Shown here piece by piece: positions 16,564-25,310 of a stretch of 64,000 bases of DNA. The number at the start of each line of letters is the position of its first letter. Position 1 is the first letter of the stretch. The position numbers and the translations under genes are program-made. The notes under the pieces are model-generated. The model saw nothing but the letters and a program-made list of their open reading frames with translations. It had not been told where the DNA came from and did no database searches. Source of the stretch: Streptomyces antnestii (GTDB taxonomy: Bacteria; Actinomycetota; Actinomycetes; Streptomycetales; Streptomycetaceae); assembly GCF_004005495.1 (NCBI RefSeq), contig NZ_RZYA01000002.1, positions 434,001 through 498,000 of the forward strand. The letters are read 5' to 3'.

Positions 16564-17439
16564 CTACTTGGAGCCGTTCAGAGCCGGGGCGACGAGGGCG
16601 TACTTCATGCCCGCGTCAGTCAGGATGCGGCCGTAGGTACCGTCCTTGACCAGGGCGTTCATGGCCTTCAGGACCGCGCCGGACATCTTGGTGTCGCCCT
16701 TCTTCAGGACTATCCCGAAGGGCGTGGACGGCAGCGGTGCCAGAACGGGCTCGAACTTGGCCGGGTCCTTCTTCTCGAAGTACGTGAGGTTCTCCGCGCC
16801 CTGCAGGGCGATGTCCACGCGGCCCTGTTCGAGCTGGAGGCGGGCCGCGGAGCCGGAGTCGGTCGGCAGCAGGGTGATCGCCCGCTTGCCGGCGCCGGAA
16901 CAGTTCTTCCTGCTGAAGTCCTGGGCCTGCTCGTAGTAGTCGGTCTTCTTGCTCACGGCGAGCGTCTTGCCGCAGGCGTCGCCGGCTTCCTTGTACTTCG
17001 TGGCGTCCATCTGGCGGGTGTAGAAACGGCCCTGGGAACCGAAGTAGTCGATGAAGTCGACCGTCTTCTGACGCTCGGGGGTGTCCGAGAGGCCCGACAT
17101 GACGAGGTCGACGCGGCCGGTCTGGACGGAGTTGAGAAGCTGGTCGAAGGACTGCTGGACGATCTGGACCTTCACACCCAGCTGCTTCCCGAGCGCGTGG
17201 GCCAGCTGGACGTCGACGCCGGTGACACCCTTGGTCTTCTCGTCGAGGTACTCCATCGGCGGGAAGTCGGGAGACATGCCCACGCGAAGGGTGCCGGACT
17301 GGGCGACGGCGGCGGGCAGTCCGCTCTTCGCGGCGGCGTCGCTGTTCGCGGCGCTGTTACCGCCGCAGGCGGAGGCGAGCAGGATCGTGCCCACCGCGAG
17401 CACGGGCAGGGGCTTGATGGCACGGACGAATCGGGACAC
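16564..17439 (-). CDS. Polar amino acid ABC transporter substrate-binding lipoprotein
   Basis: 291 residues from a GTG (GGAG upstream). A lipoprotein signal ends LLASACGGN with Cys as lipidation site. The rest is a family-3 solute-binding protein: TLRVGMSPDFPPMEYLDEKT, VDVQLAHALGKQLG, FDQLLNSVQTGRVDLVMSGL and FGIVLKKG. Such proteins bind amino acids, opines and similar small polar anions. It is in the ArgH-family operon, downstream of its permease and ATPase across a 132-bp gap with 15-bp repeats. The ligand is unknown. Confidence 0.92.
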   Translation of the reverse strand: MSRFVRAIKPLPVLAVGTILLASACGGNSAANSDAAAKSGLPAAVAQSGTLRVGMSPDFPPMEYLDEKTKGVTGVDVQLAHALGKQLGVKVQIVQQSFDQLLNSVQTGRVDLVMSGLSDTPERQKTVDFIDYFGSQGRFYTRQMDATKYKEAGDACGKTLAVSKKTDYYEQAQDFSRKNCSGAGKRAITLLPTDSGSAARLQLEQGRVDIALQGAENLTYFEKKDPAKFEPVLAPLPSTPFGIVLKKGDTKMSGAVLKAMNALVKDGTYGRILTDAGMKYALVAPALNGSK

Positions 17440-17537
17440 GGCGCAACTCCAAGGGGGACGAGCGGAGATGAGGGACTGTGGCGCTGAGTGCGGTGCGGGC
17501 TTCGCTCACCGGTGTGAACCGGATGCGCAGCAGGACA

Positions 17538-17590
17538 GGGACGAGAGGACCCGGGACGAGAGGACCCGGGACTAGAGGACCCGGGACAGG
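17538..17590. repeat. 15-bp tandem repeats (three copies plus part) across the ATPase stop codon
   Basis: Units 17538-17552, 17553-17567 and 17568-17582 read GGGACGAGAGGACCC, the same again, and GGGACTAGAGGACCC, then a partial unit. The ATPase stop (17572-17574) is the one base that differs, CTA in place of CGA; without it the frame would read on through the repeats. Confidence 0.9.
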
Positions 17591-18351
17591 AACGCCTTCG
17601 TGCGGTCGTGCCGAGGGGCGTCGAGGACCTCGGCGGGAGTCCCGGTCTCGACGATCCGGCCGCCGTCCATGAAGGCGACGCGGTCGGCCACCTCGCGGGC
17701 GAAGCCGATCTCGTGCGTGACGACGATCATGGTGAGACCGGTTGCCGCCAGGTCCTTCATCACCGTGAGGACCTCGCCGACGAGCTCGGGGTCGAGCGCC
17801 GAGGTGGGTTCGTCGAAGAGCATCAGCTCCGGCTCCATCGCCAGGGCCCGCGCGATGGCCACCCGCTGCTGCTGGCCACCGGACAGCTGCCGGGGATAGG
17901 CATGGAGCTTGTCGCCGAGACCCACCCGCTCCAGGAGCAGGGTGCCGCGCTCCTTGGCCGACCTGGAGTTCTCGCCCTTGACCTGTACGGGGCCCTCGAT
18001 GACGTTCTCCAGGGCGGTGCGGTGCGGGAACAGGTTGAACCGCTGGAAGACCATGCCCATGGACCGGCGCTGACGGATGATCTCCCGCTCGGGCCGCTCG
18101 ACGAGCCTGGTGCCCTGCAGGCGGTAGCCGATGGTCTCGTCGCCGAGCCAGATCTGACCCGAGTGGATCGTCTCCAGGTGGTTGATGCAGCGCAGGAACG
18201 TGCTCTTCCCCGAACCCGAAGGCCCGAGCAGACACAGCACTTCACCGGGCGCGATGTCCAGGTCCACGCCCTTGAGGACATGGTGGTCGCCGAAGTACTT
18301 GTGGACCGCCTCGGCGCGCACGAGGGGGGACGGAGTGGTCGAAGTGGTCAT
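17572..18351 (-). CDS. Polar amino acid ABC transporter ATP-binding protein
   Basis: 259 residues from the ATG at 18351, which overlaps the permease stop (ATGA). Walker [17 protein letters not shown]-loop [10 protein letters not shown], signature [16 protein letters not shown], Walker [15 protein letters not shown] and H-loop VVTHEIGFA are intact; the Q-loop to signature region is that of GlnQ/HisP-type ATPases. The stop codon lies in a 15-bp tandem repeat. It powers uptake with the neighbouring permease and binding protein. Confidence 0.95.
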   Translation of the reverse strand: MTTSTTPSPLVRAEAVHKYFGDHHVLKGVDLDIAPGEVLCLLGPSGSGKSTFLRCINHLETIHSGQIWLGDETIGYRLQGTRLVERPEREIIRQRRSMGMVFQRFNLFPHRTALENVIEGPVQVKGENSRSAKERGTLLLERVGLGDKLHAYPRQLSGGQQQRVAIARALAMEPELMLFDEPTSALDPELVGEVLTVMKDLAATGLTMIVVTHEIGFAREVADRVAFMDGGRIVETGTPAEVLDAPRHDRTKAFLSRVL

Positions 18352-19274
18352 CGCAGCACGGGCTTTCGTCCGGCGGCCGCGCGCAGCCGCTGCAGGGGAG
18401 TGGGGGGCAGCGGGCGGGAGGAACCCTTGGCGAAGTGCCGCTCGACGTAGAACTGCGCCACGCTCAGAACCGAGACGGCGGCCAGGTACCACACGGCGCA
18501 GACGATCAGCAGTTCCATGATGCGGTTGTTGACGTAGTACGCGTGCTGGGCCTCCAGCAGGATCTCCGTCACGCCGACCGCCGACGCCAGCGACGTGGTC
18601 TTGAGCATGCCGATGGTCTCGTTGCCGATCGGAGGCACGATGACGCGCATGGCCTGCGGGAGGACGACCCGGTACATCGTCTTGATGCGGCCCATACCGA
18701 TCGCGTACGCGGCCTCCACCTGCCCCTCGTCGACGGAGAGGATGCCCGCGCGTACGACCTCCGAGGTGTACGCGCCCTGGTTGATGCCGAGGCCGAGGGC
18801 GGCGGCGACGAACGGCGTCATGACCTCGACGGTGCGGGCGCTGTAGACGCCGGGGATGGACACCATCGGGAAGATCAGCGCGAGGTTGAACCACATCAGC
18901 AGCTGGAGATAGACCGGGGTGCCCCGGAAGACCCAGACGTAGAACCAGGCGATCCCGCTGGTGACCGGGTTCTTCGACAGGCGCATCACGGCGATCAGCA
19001 CACCGAGGACCACGCCAAGGAGCATGGCCACCACTGTGAGGAGGATCGTCATCCCCAGGCCCTGGAGGAGGAATCCCGCGCCGAGGTAGTGGCGTACGAC
19101 GCCCCAGTCGATCGCCGCGCCGGCGAAGGCGTTGACGAGGAAGACGGCGACCAGCAGCACTGCGACGGCGCCCGCCCAGCGGCCGGGATGTTTGCGCGGC
19201 GCGGTCAGCAACTCCTCGGTGGCACACGGCGGATCGGTGCTGCTCGCGGTCTTCGTGACGGATGTGCTGGGCAT
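18348..19274 (-). CDS. Polar amino acid ABC transporter permease (HisM/GlnP type)
   Basis: 308 residues from MPSTSVTK, chosen because GAGGAG lies 7 bp upstream; an ATG five codons earlier overlaps that site. It has a first membrane segment [17 protein letters not shown], then the conserved permease core ([35 protein letters not shown]) and the ATPase-contact loop [23 protein letters not shown]. Only one permease is encoded, so it would act as a homodimer. It follows the ArgH-family gene across 131 bp containing 10-bp tandem repeats. Confidence 0.92.
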   Translation of the reverse strand: MPSTSVTKTASSTDPPCATEELLTAPRKHPGRWAGAVAVLLVAVFLVNAFAGAAIDWGVVRHYLGAGFLLQGLGMTILLTVVAMLLGVVLGVLIAVMRLSKNPVTSGIAWFYVWVFRGTPVYLQLLMWFNLALIFPMVSIPGVYSARTVEVMTPFVAAALGLGINQGAYTSEVVRAGILSVDEGQVEAAYAIGMGRIKTMYRVVLPQAMRVIVPPIGNETIGMLKTTSLASAVGVTEILLEAQHAYYVNNRIMELLIVCAVWYLAAVSVLSVAQFYVERHFAKGSSRPLPPTPLQRLRAAAGRKPVLR

Positions 19275-19326
19275 CGGGGGGCTCCTCATGGCGCGGTCCT
19301 GGGGGTGGACCGGGGGACGGGGACGA

Positions 19327-19366
19327 GGGGAGATGCGGGGAGACGCCGGGAGACGCGGGGAGATGA
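19327..19366. repeat. Four 10-bp tandem repeats between the lyase and permease genes
   Basis: GGGGAGATGC, GGGGAGACGC, CGGGAGACGC and GGGGAGATGA follow in register. No gene covers them. Confidence 0.8.
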
Positions 19367-19405
19367 AGCGGTCGGCCGGGAGGGGAGGGAGCGGGCGCCG
19401 GGGCG

Positions 19406-20833
19406 TCAGACGCGCGGGCCCGCGTACGCGGCGACCCAGTCGCGGTGGGCGACGATCCGCTCCGTGAACTCGTCGATCTGTTCGGCGACGCGTGCGGGTG
19501 AGGTCCCGCCGCGGCCGGAGCGCGCCGCGAGCGCTGCCTCCACCGTCAGGACCGAGCGGACCTCGGGTGTGAGGCGCGGGTCGACGGCGGCGAGGTCGTC
19601 GTCGCTGAGATCCGGGAGGTCGATGCCGAGGTCCTCGCAGCGCCGCACCACCGAGCCGGTGATCTCGTGCGCGTCCTGGAACGGCACCCCGCGCAGGGCG
19701 AGCCAGTCGGCCATCTCGGTGGCCAGGGTGAAACCGGCGGTGGCCTGCGCGCGCATTTCGGCGGTGTTCACCGTGAGCGTGCGCATCAGGCCGGCCATGG
19801 CGGGCAGCACGGTCAGCAGGGTGTCGACGCTGTCCATCGCCGCGCGCTTGTCCTCGGCGAGGTCACGGTTGTAGGCGAGCGGAAGTCCCTTGAGCGCGCC
19901 CATCAGGCCGGTGAGGTTGCCCAGCAGCCGGCCGGCCTTACCGCGGGCGAGCTCGGCGATGTCCGGGTTCTTCTTCTGCGGCATGATCGACGACCCGGTG
20001 GCGAACCGGTCGTCGAGGGCGACCCAGCGGAACTGGCGCGACGCCCACAGGCACACCTCCTCGGCGAGCCGGGAGATGTCGACAGCGAGCATCGAGGCGG
20101 CGAAGGCGAACTCGGCGACGTGGTCGCGGGAGGCGACCGCGTCGATCGAGTTGCGGCACACCCGGTCGTAGCCCAACTCCTCGGCCGCGAGCTCCGGTCG
20201 CCGGGCTACCGCGGACCCGGCCAGCGCGGCGGCGCCGAGCGGGGACTGTGCCGCGCGCCGGTCCCAGTCCCGGAAGCGATCCGCGTCCCGGTCCAAGGCG
20301 TGGGCGTGTGCGAGGAGTTGGTGCCCGAAGGTGATCGGCTGCGCCGGCTGCAGATGGGTGAAGCCCGGTGCGGGTGTGTCCGTGTGCTCGGCGGCCTGCG
20401 CGAGGAGCGCCTCGATGAGACCGACGGCGGCGAGGACGACAGCGCGGGACTGGTCGCGCAGATAGAGGCGAAGATCGTTCGCGGCCTGGTCGTTGCGGGA
20501 GCGGCCCGCCCTCAGTTTGCCGCCCAGCGGGCCGAGGCGCTGCGTGAGGACGCGCTCCAGGAACGTGTGGACGTCCTCGTCGTCGGGTGACGGGGCGACC
20601 GTGCCGGCGCGGTAGTCGGTGTCGAGCTGGTCCATGCCCGTGAGCACCGTGGTGAGTTCGGCTTCGTCGAGGATTCCCGCCCGCAGGAGTTCGCGGGCGT
20701 GAGCCCGGGATCCGGCGAGGTCGTACGGGGCCATGTCGAAGTACCCGGGCTCCGAACGGGAGAGTTTGGCCAGCGCCGGATCGGAGGCCTCGCGGAAGCG
20801 GCCGCCCCACAGCTTGGTCGTCGTACTCGTCAC
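19406..20833 (-). CDS. Argininosuccinate lyase (ArgH) family C-N lyase
   Basis: 475 residues from a GTG with GAAGGGTG upstream ([13 protein letters not shown]). It has the ArgH N-terminal motif [30 protein letters not shown] (base/acid His) and the fumarase-superfamily signature [16 protein letters not shown] with the catalytic Ser. In biosynthetic ArgH the motif is usually RNDQxxTD; here it is RNDQAAND. The gene heads an operon with an amino acid importer, two NodB hydrolases and an MmgE/PrpD protein; no other arginine-synthesis gene is near. EDDS lyase of Chelativorans is also ArgH-related, so a catabolic C-N lyase releasing fumarate is likely. A second biosynthetic ArgH remains possible. 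Confidence 0.9.
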   Translation of the reverse strand: MTSTTTKLWGGRFREASDPALAKLSRSEPGYFDMAPYDLAGSRAHARELLRAGILDEAELTTVLTGMDQLDTDYRAGTVAPSPDDEDVHTFLERVLTQRLGPLGGKLRAGRSRNDQAANDLRLYLRDQSRAVVLAAVGLIEALLAQAAEHTDTPAPGFTHLQPAQPITFGHQLLAHAHALDRDADRFRDWDRRAAQSPLGAAALAGSAVARRPELAAEELGYDRVCRNSIDAVASRDHVAEFAFAASMLAVDISRLAEEVCLWASRQFRWVALDDRFATGSSIMPQKKNPDIAELARGKAGRLLGNLTGLMGALKGLPLAYNRDLAEDKRAAMDSVDTLLTVLPAMAGLMRTLTVNTAEMRAQATAGFTLATEMADWLALRGVPFQDAHEITGSVVRRCEDLGIDLPDLSDDDLAAVDPRLTPEVRSVLTVEAALAARSGRGGTSPARVAEQIDEFTERIVAHRDWVAAYAGPRV

Positions 20834-20853
20834 AGAACACCCTTCGTTTGCGC

Positions 20854-20879
20854 GTCCGGAGCCGAATTCGGCACCGGAC
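20854..20879. promoter_or_regulatory. 26-bp near-perfect palindrome in the lyase leader
   Basis: GTCCGG-A-GCCGAATTCGGC-A-CCGGAC is symmetrical apart from the A:A pair. It begins 21 bp before the lyase GTG. It may be a third regulator site, since its ends share GTCCG/CGGAC with the operators upstream, or an RNA hairpin close to the ribosome-binding site. Confidence 0.6.
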
Positions 20880-20890
20880 ACTCGACACGC

Positions 20891-20905
20891 GTCTGATCGT
20901 CGGAC
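20891..20905. promoter_or_regulatory. Lyase-proximal GntR operator (imperfect)
   Basis: GTCTGA-TCG-TCGGAC, one mismatch in the arms. It is the same pattern as the perfect site at 20940-20960, centred 52 bp away (about five helical turns). Confidence 0.68.
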
Positions 20906-20939
20906 AATGTTGTGGATGTGAGGTCCTGGGAGTCAATAC

Positions 20940-20960
20940 ATCGTCCGACATTCGGACGAT
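20940..20960. promoter_or_regulatory. Perfect GntR operator overlapping the regulator's promoter
   Basis: Perfect inverted repeat ATCGTCCGA-CAT-TCGGACGAT (9-bp arms). It overlaps a possible -35 (CCGACA) placed 17 bp before TAGATT at 20968-20973, which lies 6 bp before the regulator's ATG. This fits autoregulation and a leaderless message. Confidence 0.8.
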
Positions 20961-20979
20961 CGTGCGTTAGATTGCCTGC

Positions 20980-21630
20980 ATGGAACCGATCAACCTCGAT
21001 CGCTCCAGCGTGGTGGAGCAGGTGGCGTCCGCGCTGAGGGAGCAACTGTTCACCGGGCGCCTGAAGCCCGGTGCCGCGCTGCGTGAAGGGACTCTCGTGG
21101 AGAGCCTCAACGTGTCACGGAGTACGGTCCGCGAGGCGATGCAGCTGCTCATCGGCGAGAAGCTGCTCGTCAGGGTGCCCAACAAAGGTGTGCTGGTACG
21201 TCAGCTCACCGAGGACGACGTCGAGGACATCTTCCGCGCCCGGCGCATCCTCGAACTCTCCGGCGTCCGCGCGGTCGTCAGCGCGAGCCGGCGGGATCTG
21301 ACGACTCTGAACACCAGGCTCGAGGAGTACGAGGCCGCCGTCAGGGGCGGTGGGCCGGTCGAGATCGCGCGGACCCACATGCGGTTCCACGTGGCCATCG
21401 TCGGACTGCTCGGCAGCCCGCGCCTGACCGAGGTCGCCGGATCCCTGCTGGCCGAACTCCAGCTCGCCATCTCCTCGGTGGACCAGACCAGCGACGACCT
21501 GCCCGAGATGCTCCAGGCGCACCGGAAGATCGGCGAGATGATCAGAAAGGCCAAGGTCGACGAGGCGGTCCAGCTCCTCGACCAGCACATCTCCAACGCC
21601 AAGGCCTTCGTGCCCGCGTCGCCGGACTGA
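20980..21630 (+). CDS. GntR-family (FCD/FadR subfamily) regulator of the lyase operon
   Basis: 216 residues. The N-terminal winged helix includes LREQLFTGRLKPGAALREGT and LNVSRSTVREAMQLL; the FCD effector domain follows with RARRILELSG, the MRFHVAIV metal/ligand His and HRKIGEM. FCD regulators usually bind carboxylates through a metal, which suits a dicarboxylate or fumarate-related inducer. It is divergent from the seven-gene operon, and the 146-bp gap holds two matching operators. The ATG at 20980 has no Shine-Dalgarno sequence and lies 6 bp past a -10-like hexamer. Confidence 0.93.
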   Translation: MEPINLDRSSVVEQVASALREQLFTGRLKPGAALREGTLVESLNVSRSTVREAMQLLIGEKLLVRVPNKGVLVRQLTEDDVEDIFRARRILELSGVRAVVSASRRDLTTLNTRLEEYEAAVRGGGPVEIARTHMRFHVAIVGLLGSPRLTEVAGSLLAELQLAISSVDQTSDDLPEMLQAHRKIGEMIRKAKVDEAVQLLDQHISNAKAFVPASPD

Positions 21631-21637
21631 AGGCCGT

Positions 21638-21664
21638 ACGTCGGATTGCCGCACGTCGGATTGC
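21638..21664. repeat. 15-bp-period direct repeat after the GntR stop
   Basis: ACGTCGGATTGC at 21638-21649 and 21653-21664, 8 bp past the GntR stop. Same period as repeats near 4.3 and 17.5 kb. Confidence 0.75.
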
Positions 21665-21716
21665 GGTGCGCCGTGGCCGGGCGCCGCAACAAAGAGGGAA
21701 AGGGCAGAGGTCCCGC

Positions 21717-22655
21717 TCAGCGCATCAGCACGTCGCGTACGGCGATGTTGTGGTGCGCGCGGAGCCGGTGAAGTTCCCACAGGCCGACGGCGGTCACGGA
21801 GAGGGGGGCGCCGAGGATGAGCAGCGCCCGCAGCGCGCCGGGCACGCCCGGGTAGGCGCCGGTGAACACGTCGATCGCCGCCATCTCCCACACCAGCGTG
21901 ATGGCCAGCAGCGGCGGCACGGTCTCGTGGATGTCGGCCGTGCGGAAGACGTGGGTGAGTGCCAGGCCGAGGCCCCAGACGATGAAGGGCAGTACCCACA
22001 CCAAGGTCAGTACGATCGCGGTGTAGGTGACGACGGTCATCAACGGGGTCGTGGCGAACCGGCCGTTGTAGAAGCCGGTGAGCACGGACGCGGGAAAGAC
22101 GGCGACCGCGGCGAAGAGAGCGACGATCGCACCGAAGCACCTGCCGGCGCGGCGCAGCAGCTCACGGCGGGCCGTGGGCGAGGCGAGGGCCAGCAGGACG
22201 CCGACCGCGACAGGGAAGGTCACGGACAGCATCAGGAAGCTGAGCCACGACTGGTCGGCACGGTCGTTCGCGACGTCACCCACGGAGTGGGCCAGGTTGG
22301 TCGACATCGACACCCAGACCACGGCGCCCAGTCCGACCAGGGTGCGGATCTTCTGGATGCGGGCGACGAACGGGTCGTCGATGATGCCGGGGCGCGACGG
22401 CTTGAACACGCGCCGCGCGGTGTGGATCGGCCCGATCCTCTGCCGGAGCCTTCGCGTGAGGGTGGGGGCGGGAGCCGGCGGGAAAGGGTGCGGCGGGTAG
22501 GGATGCGGAGGGAACGGCTGCGGGGAGGGATGCGGGATCTGCGGCGGCCTGCCCCCGTTGGGCACCGGTGGCGGCGGGGGGTACGGGCCGGGCTGTGGCT
22601 GGGGAGCGCCGTGCGGGTCATAAGGCGGTTGCCCGCCCGGGTTCCATGCGTTCAT
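21717..22655 (-). CDS. Membrane protein with proline-rich cytoplasmic N-terminus, function unknown
   Basis: 312 residues. Residues 1-70 are rich in Pro, His and Gln (PYPPPPPVPNGGRPP, PPHPYPPHPFPPAPAP); then come six hydrophobic segments, for example GLGAVVWVSMSTNLAHSVG, FLMLSVTFPVAVGVLLALA, CFGAIVALFAAVAVFPASV and AIVLTLVWVLPFIVWGLGLAL. Proline-rich leaders of this kind are common in Streptomyces membrane proteins and may bind partners or the cell wall. I do not recognise the family. It is convergent with the GntR gene. Confidence 0.75.
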   Translation of the reverse strand: MNAWNPGGQPPYDPHGAPQPQPGPYPPPPPVPNGGRPPQIPHPSPQPFPPHPYPPHPFPPAPAPTLTRRLRQRIGPIHTARRVFKPSRPGIIDDPFVARIQKIRTLVGLGAVVWVSMSTNLAHSVGDVANDRADQSWLSFLMLSVTFPVAVGVLLALASPTARRELLRRAGRCFGAIVALFAAVAVFPASVLTGFYNGRFATTPLMTVVTYTAIVLTLVWVLPFIVWGLGLALTHVFRTADIHETVPPLLAITLVWEMAAIDVFTGAYPGVPGALRALLILGAPLSVTAVGLWELHRLRAHHNIAVRDVLMR

Positions 22656-22815
22656 CCGTGATTCCCCCGAGGTGACTGATGGAGCGTGAGCGTCAACAGG
22701 ATAGGCGGATCTGTGTCCTGGGTCACTCCTGCCCGGCGGCGGCTGGATGACGGGCGATCAGACCGGGGGTGAGCGTCGGGTGTTGATGTCGGCCGGCTCG
22801 GCCCCGGCGCGCCAT

Positions 22816-22847
22816 CCCGGCAGGGGATTTCCCTGGGGTCTGCCGGG
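22816..22847 (-). terminator. Hairpin after the cupredoxin gene
   Basis: 8-bp arms CCCGGCAG (22816-22823) and CTGCCGGG (22840-22847), about 30 bp past the cupredoxin stop. The rest of 22656-22878 shows no gene. Confidence 0.55.
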
Positions 22848-22878
22848 TGGAGGTCGCCGGGTGAAAGGTGCTCCGGGG

Positions 22879-23313
22879 TCAGCGCACCGTGAGCGTGCCG
22901 TGCATGGTCGGGTGGATGGTGCAGTGGTAGGAGTACGGGCCCGACTTCGACGGCGCGGTGAACGTGGCTGACTTCCCCGGCGCGATGTGGCCGGTGTCGA
23001 ACGACTTGTCGTCGGCGGTCAGCGTGTGGGCGGTCGTGTCCTGGTTCGTGACGGTGATCTTCGTCCCGGGGGCGGCCTCGGCCTTGGCCGGGTGGAAGGC
23101 GAAGTTCTGGATCGTGATCTTCACCCCGGTCCTGCCGCTCGCGGACGCCGCCGGGGAGGAGGCCGAGGTGCGGGGAGCGGCGGAGGGCGACGAGTTCGGG
23201 GTGCTGCTCGACGAGTACCCGCCGCCCGAGTCGGAGCAGCCGGTGAGCGAGGGGAGGAGGCACAGGGCGGCGACGACGAGGGCCGCGTGCGTTCGGCGGT
23301 GACGGATCTTCAT
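22879..23313 (-). CDS. Cupredoxin-domain lipoprotein (copper-binding)
   Basis: 144 residues from MKIRHRRTHAA. A lipoprotein signal ends LPSLTGCSDSG, then a Ser/Ala/Pro linker to about residue 65, then a plastocyanin-like domain: VKITIQNFAFHPAKAEAAPG, VTNQDTTAHTLTADD and SYHCTIHPTMHGTLTV. The type-1 copper ligands are visible as His (AHTL), Cys (YHC), His (IHP) and Met (TMH). It is anchored outside the membrane and likely carries electrons or copper. The redox partner is not evident nearby. Confidence 0.9.
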   Translation of the reverse strand: MKIRHRRTHAALVVAALCLLPSLTGCSDSGGGYSSSSTPNSSPSAAPRTSASSPAASASGRTGVKITIQNFAFHPAKAEAAPGTKITVTNQDTTAHTLTADDKSFDTGHIAPGKSATFTAPSKSGPYSYHCTIHPTMHGTLTVR

Positions 23314-23520
23314 CGGAACTCCGGAGGGGCTGAGGCTTCCTGCCGCGGGCCGGGCGGTGGCGCGTACGCCCGACCCGTTCGGGGCGGTCACAAGGTCACG
23401 ACGCCTTCGCCGGCGGTTCGGCCGGTTCGGGCGTCGCTATGAGACTTCGGCAGGAGCACGTCCTCGCGCGAGCGGGGCGGCCCGAATGGCCTACGCGCCG
23501 TACGGAGACGCCGGTGCGCC
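23314..23520. other. 207-bp gap with no gene seen
   Basis: Leader of the cupredoxin gene and 3' flank of the hypothetical gene at 23521. I see no clear hairpin or promoter. Confidence 0.3.
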
Positions 23521-24675
23521 CTACTTGTTCGGGTCGCGGAAGCGGCCGAACGCCTTCGTGAGCGCGCCGAGCGGTGAGCCGCCGTCCCTCCCGGCCGGCC
23601 CCGGCACGGGCAGCCGCGGCACACCGTTGCCGCCGGTCGCCTCGGCCAGCGCGGCCTGCGCCGCCTCGGCCGCCTGCTGGTACAGGTCACGGGACTTCGT
23701 CATGGCGGTCAGCGCGTCGGCGTACTTGGTGACCATGCCCTGGGCGTGGACCAGCTCCTCCTCCGGGGTGAGCAGGTGCCAGCCCCGCCGCAGACGGGCC
23801 AGGGCCTGCTCGGCGTCGGCCGGCAGCGGCCTGGGCAGCGCGGCGAACTCCCTGATCCGGTCGAGGAGTTCGGTCGGTTCGGTGCCGTCGAGGAAGACGC
23901 TGCGCACCGTGAACCGCTCGGCGTCGTACCCCTGGGTCTGTGGCGTCGTGGGCAGGACGGTGGCGCCGCCGCGCGGCATCCGCACGCTCAGCTCCCGCTT
24001 CAGCGCGAAGTCGGCGATCTGCGCCTGCTCGGGCGTGGCCCGGTGCTCGACCACCCGGTGCCGCAGGCTCGGCGGCAGGAACGCCGACACCGGCCGCTGT
24101 CCCAGGGCGTCCGGCGTCATCGCCTCGTGCACCACGACGTGGATGAACCAGCTCCTGCGGGTGCAGTCCCGCAGCCGGTGGCGCAGCTCGTCGTCGTCCT
24201 TCGGCAGCTGGTTCGTCGCCCGCAGGCGCACGCCCGGCACAGTGTCGTGGTCCCAGGCGACCTGGTCGCTGTCCGGCCAGAACATGGTGGCGGGCGAGGG
24301 CCAGTGCGCGTCCCACGCCCGCTCCGCCTCGGCGACCAGTACCCAGATGACGCCCTCACCGTCCTTGCGGCGGGCCTCGGGGTCGTACGTGGTGAGCTGC
24401 GCGCGCACCGTGACGTCGTCGGCCACGCGCCAGCGCGCCTCGAAGAGGCGGCGGGCCGAGGGGCCGGGGTCGGCGGACTCGTCCCGCGGGTGCAGGACGG
24501 TGGAGCGGGCCGCTTCGACGGGGTCGAGGTCCAGGAAGTCGTCGAGCACCCCGGCCGCCTTGAGGGCGATCAGGTTGCGCCGGACGTCCTGTTCGGGCTC
24601 GGGCCCGAGGTGGCGCCCGCGCCCCAGCCACGCGGTGTCGGGGACGATGGTCGAGGAGCTGCTGTTCTTGGCCAT
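23521..24675 (-). CDS. Hypothetical protein, cytosolic, about 384 residues
   Basis: Starts MAKNSSSSTIVPD at 24675; ribosome-binding site weak. It has no signal or membrane segment, is rich in Arg, Ala and Asp, and holds AWLGRGRHLGPEPEQDVRRN, TRRSWFIHVVVHEAMTPDAL and TPEEELVHAQGMVTKYADAL, the last part of a helical C-terminus. I do not recognise a domain; the composition suggests a real protein (third-position GC pattern, one long frame). It stands alone between the cupredoxin and SRPBCC genes. Confidence 0.7.
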   Translation of the reverse strand: MAKNSSSSTIVPDTAWLGRGRHLGPEPEQDVRRNLIALKAAGVLDDFLDLDPVEAARSTVLHPRDESADPGPSARRLFEARWRVADDVTVRAQLTTYDPEARRKDGEGVIWVLVAEAERAWDAHWPSPATMFWPDSDQVAWDHDTVPGVRLRATNQLPKDDDELRHRLRDCTRRSWFIHVVVHEAMTPDALGQRPVSAFLPPSLRHRVVEHRATPEQAQIADFALKRELSVRMPRGGATVLPTTPQTQGYDAERFTVRSVFLDGTEPTELLDRIREFAALPRPLPADAEQALARLRRGWHLLTPEEELVHAQGMVTKYADALTAMTKSRDLYQQAAEAAQAALAEATGGNGVPRLPVPGPAGRDGGSPLGALTKAFGRFRDPNK

Positions 24676-24829
24676 GGAATCGTTCTGTGGGTGATCAGGA
24701 CCCGACCAGTATGGTCCGTGCGCCTGCCGATCGAAACGGTGCCCCGGCGACAAAATTCGCCACGCCGGGACGGGATGCCCGCCCGGGAACGGCGCGGCGG
24801 CCGGACACCGCCGGTCCTAGACTCGGGTC

Positions 24830-25297
24830 ATGGCCAGAACCGATCGCGTCAGCCGGGTGATCGCCGCGCCGCCCGCCGCCGTCTACGGAGCGCTCCTCGA
24901 CCGGGAGTCCGTCGAGGCCTGGCTGCCGCCGGAGGGCATGCGCGGGCGGGTCGAGCGATGGGATCCCCGGCCGGGCGGAGGGTTCCGGATGGTCCTCACG
25001 TATCTCGACCCCGCCGGCAGCCCCGGCAAGACCGCGGACGCGACGGACGTCGTCGACATCGGGTTCGCCGACCTGGTGCCGCCGGAGCGTGTCGTGCAGC
25101 GGGCCGTGTTCGAGTCCGACGACCCGTCGTACGCGGGCACCATGACGATGACCTGGCAGCTGGCCGCCGCCGGTGACGGGACGGAAGTGACCGTCACCGC
25201 CACCGACGTGCCACCCGGCATCGATAAAGAGGCCCATGAGACCGGGATCGCCTCGTCGCTCGCGCATCTCGCGTCGTACGTCGAAACGGCGGCCTGA
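24830..25297 (+). CDS. SRPBCC (AHSA1/START-like) family protein
   Basis: 155 residues. The motif VIAAPPAAVYGALLDRESVEAWLPPEGM and later PGGGFRMVLTYLD, PERVVQRAVFESDD and GTEVTVTATDVP are typical of the Activator-of-Hsp90-like SRPBCC fold, which makes a deep ligand pocket. Members bind hydrophobic ligands or act as small enzymes; nothing here tells which. It is convergent with nadE. Confidence 0.88.
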   Translation: MARTDRVSRVIAAPPAAVYGALLDRESVEAWLPPEGMRGRVERWDPRPGGGFRMVLTYLDPAGSPGKTADATDVVDIGFADLVPPERVVQRAVFESDDPSYAGTMTMTWQLAAAGDGTEVTVTATDVPPGIDKEAHETGIASSLAHLASYVETAA

Positions 25298-25310
25298 CGC
25301 ACGTCGGCGT

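Noticed and set aside
17538-17590. CRISPR-like repeat array
   Set aside because: Units are contiguous with no spacers; no cas genes in the window.
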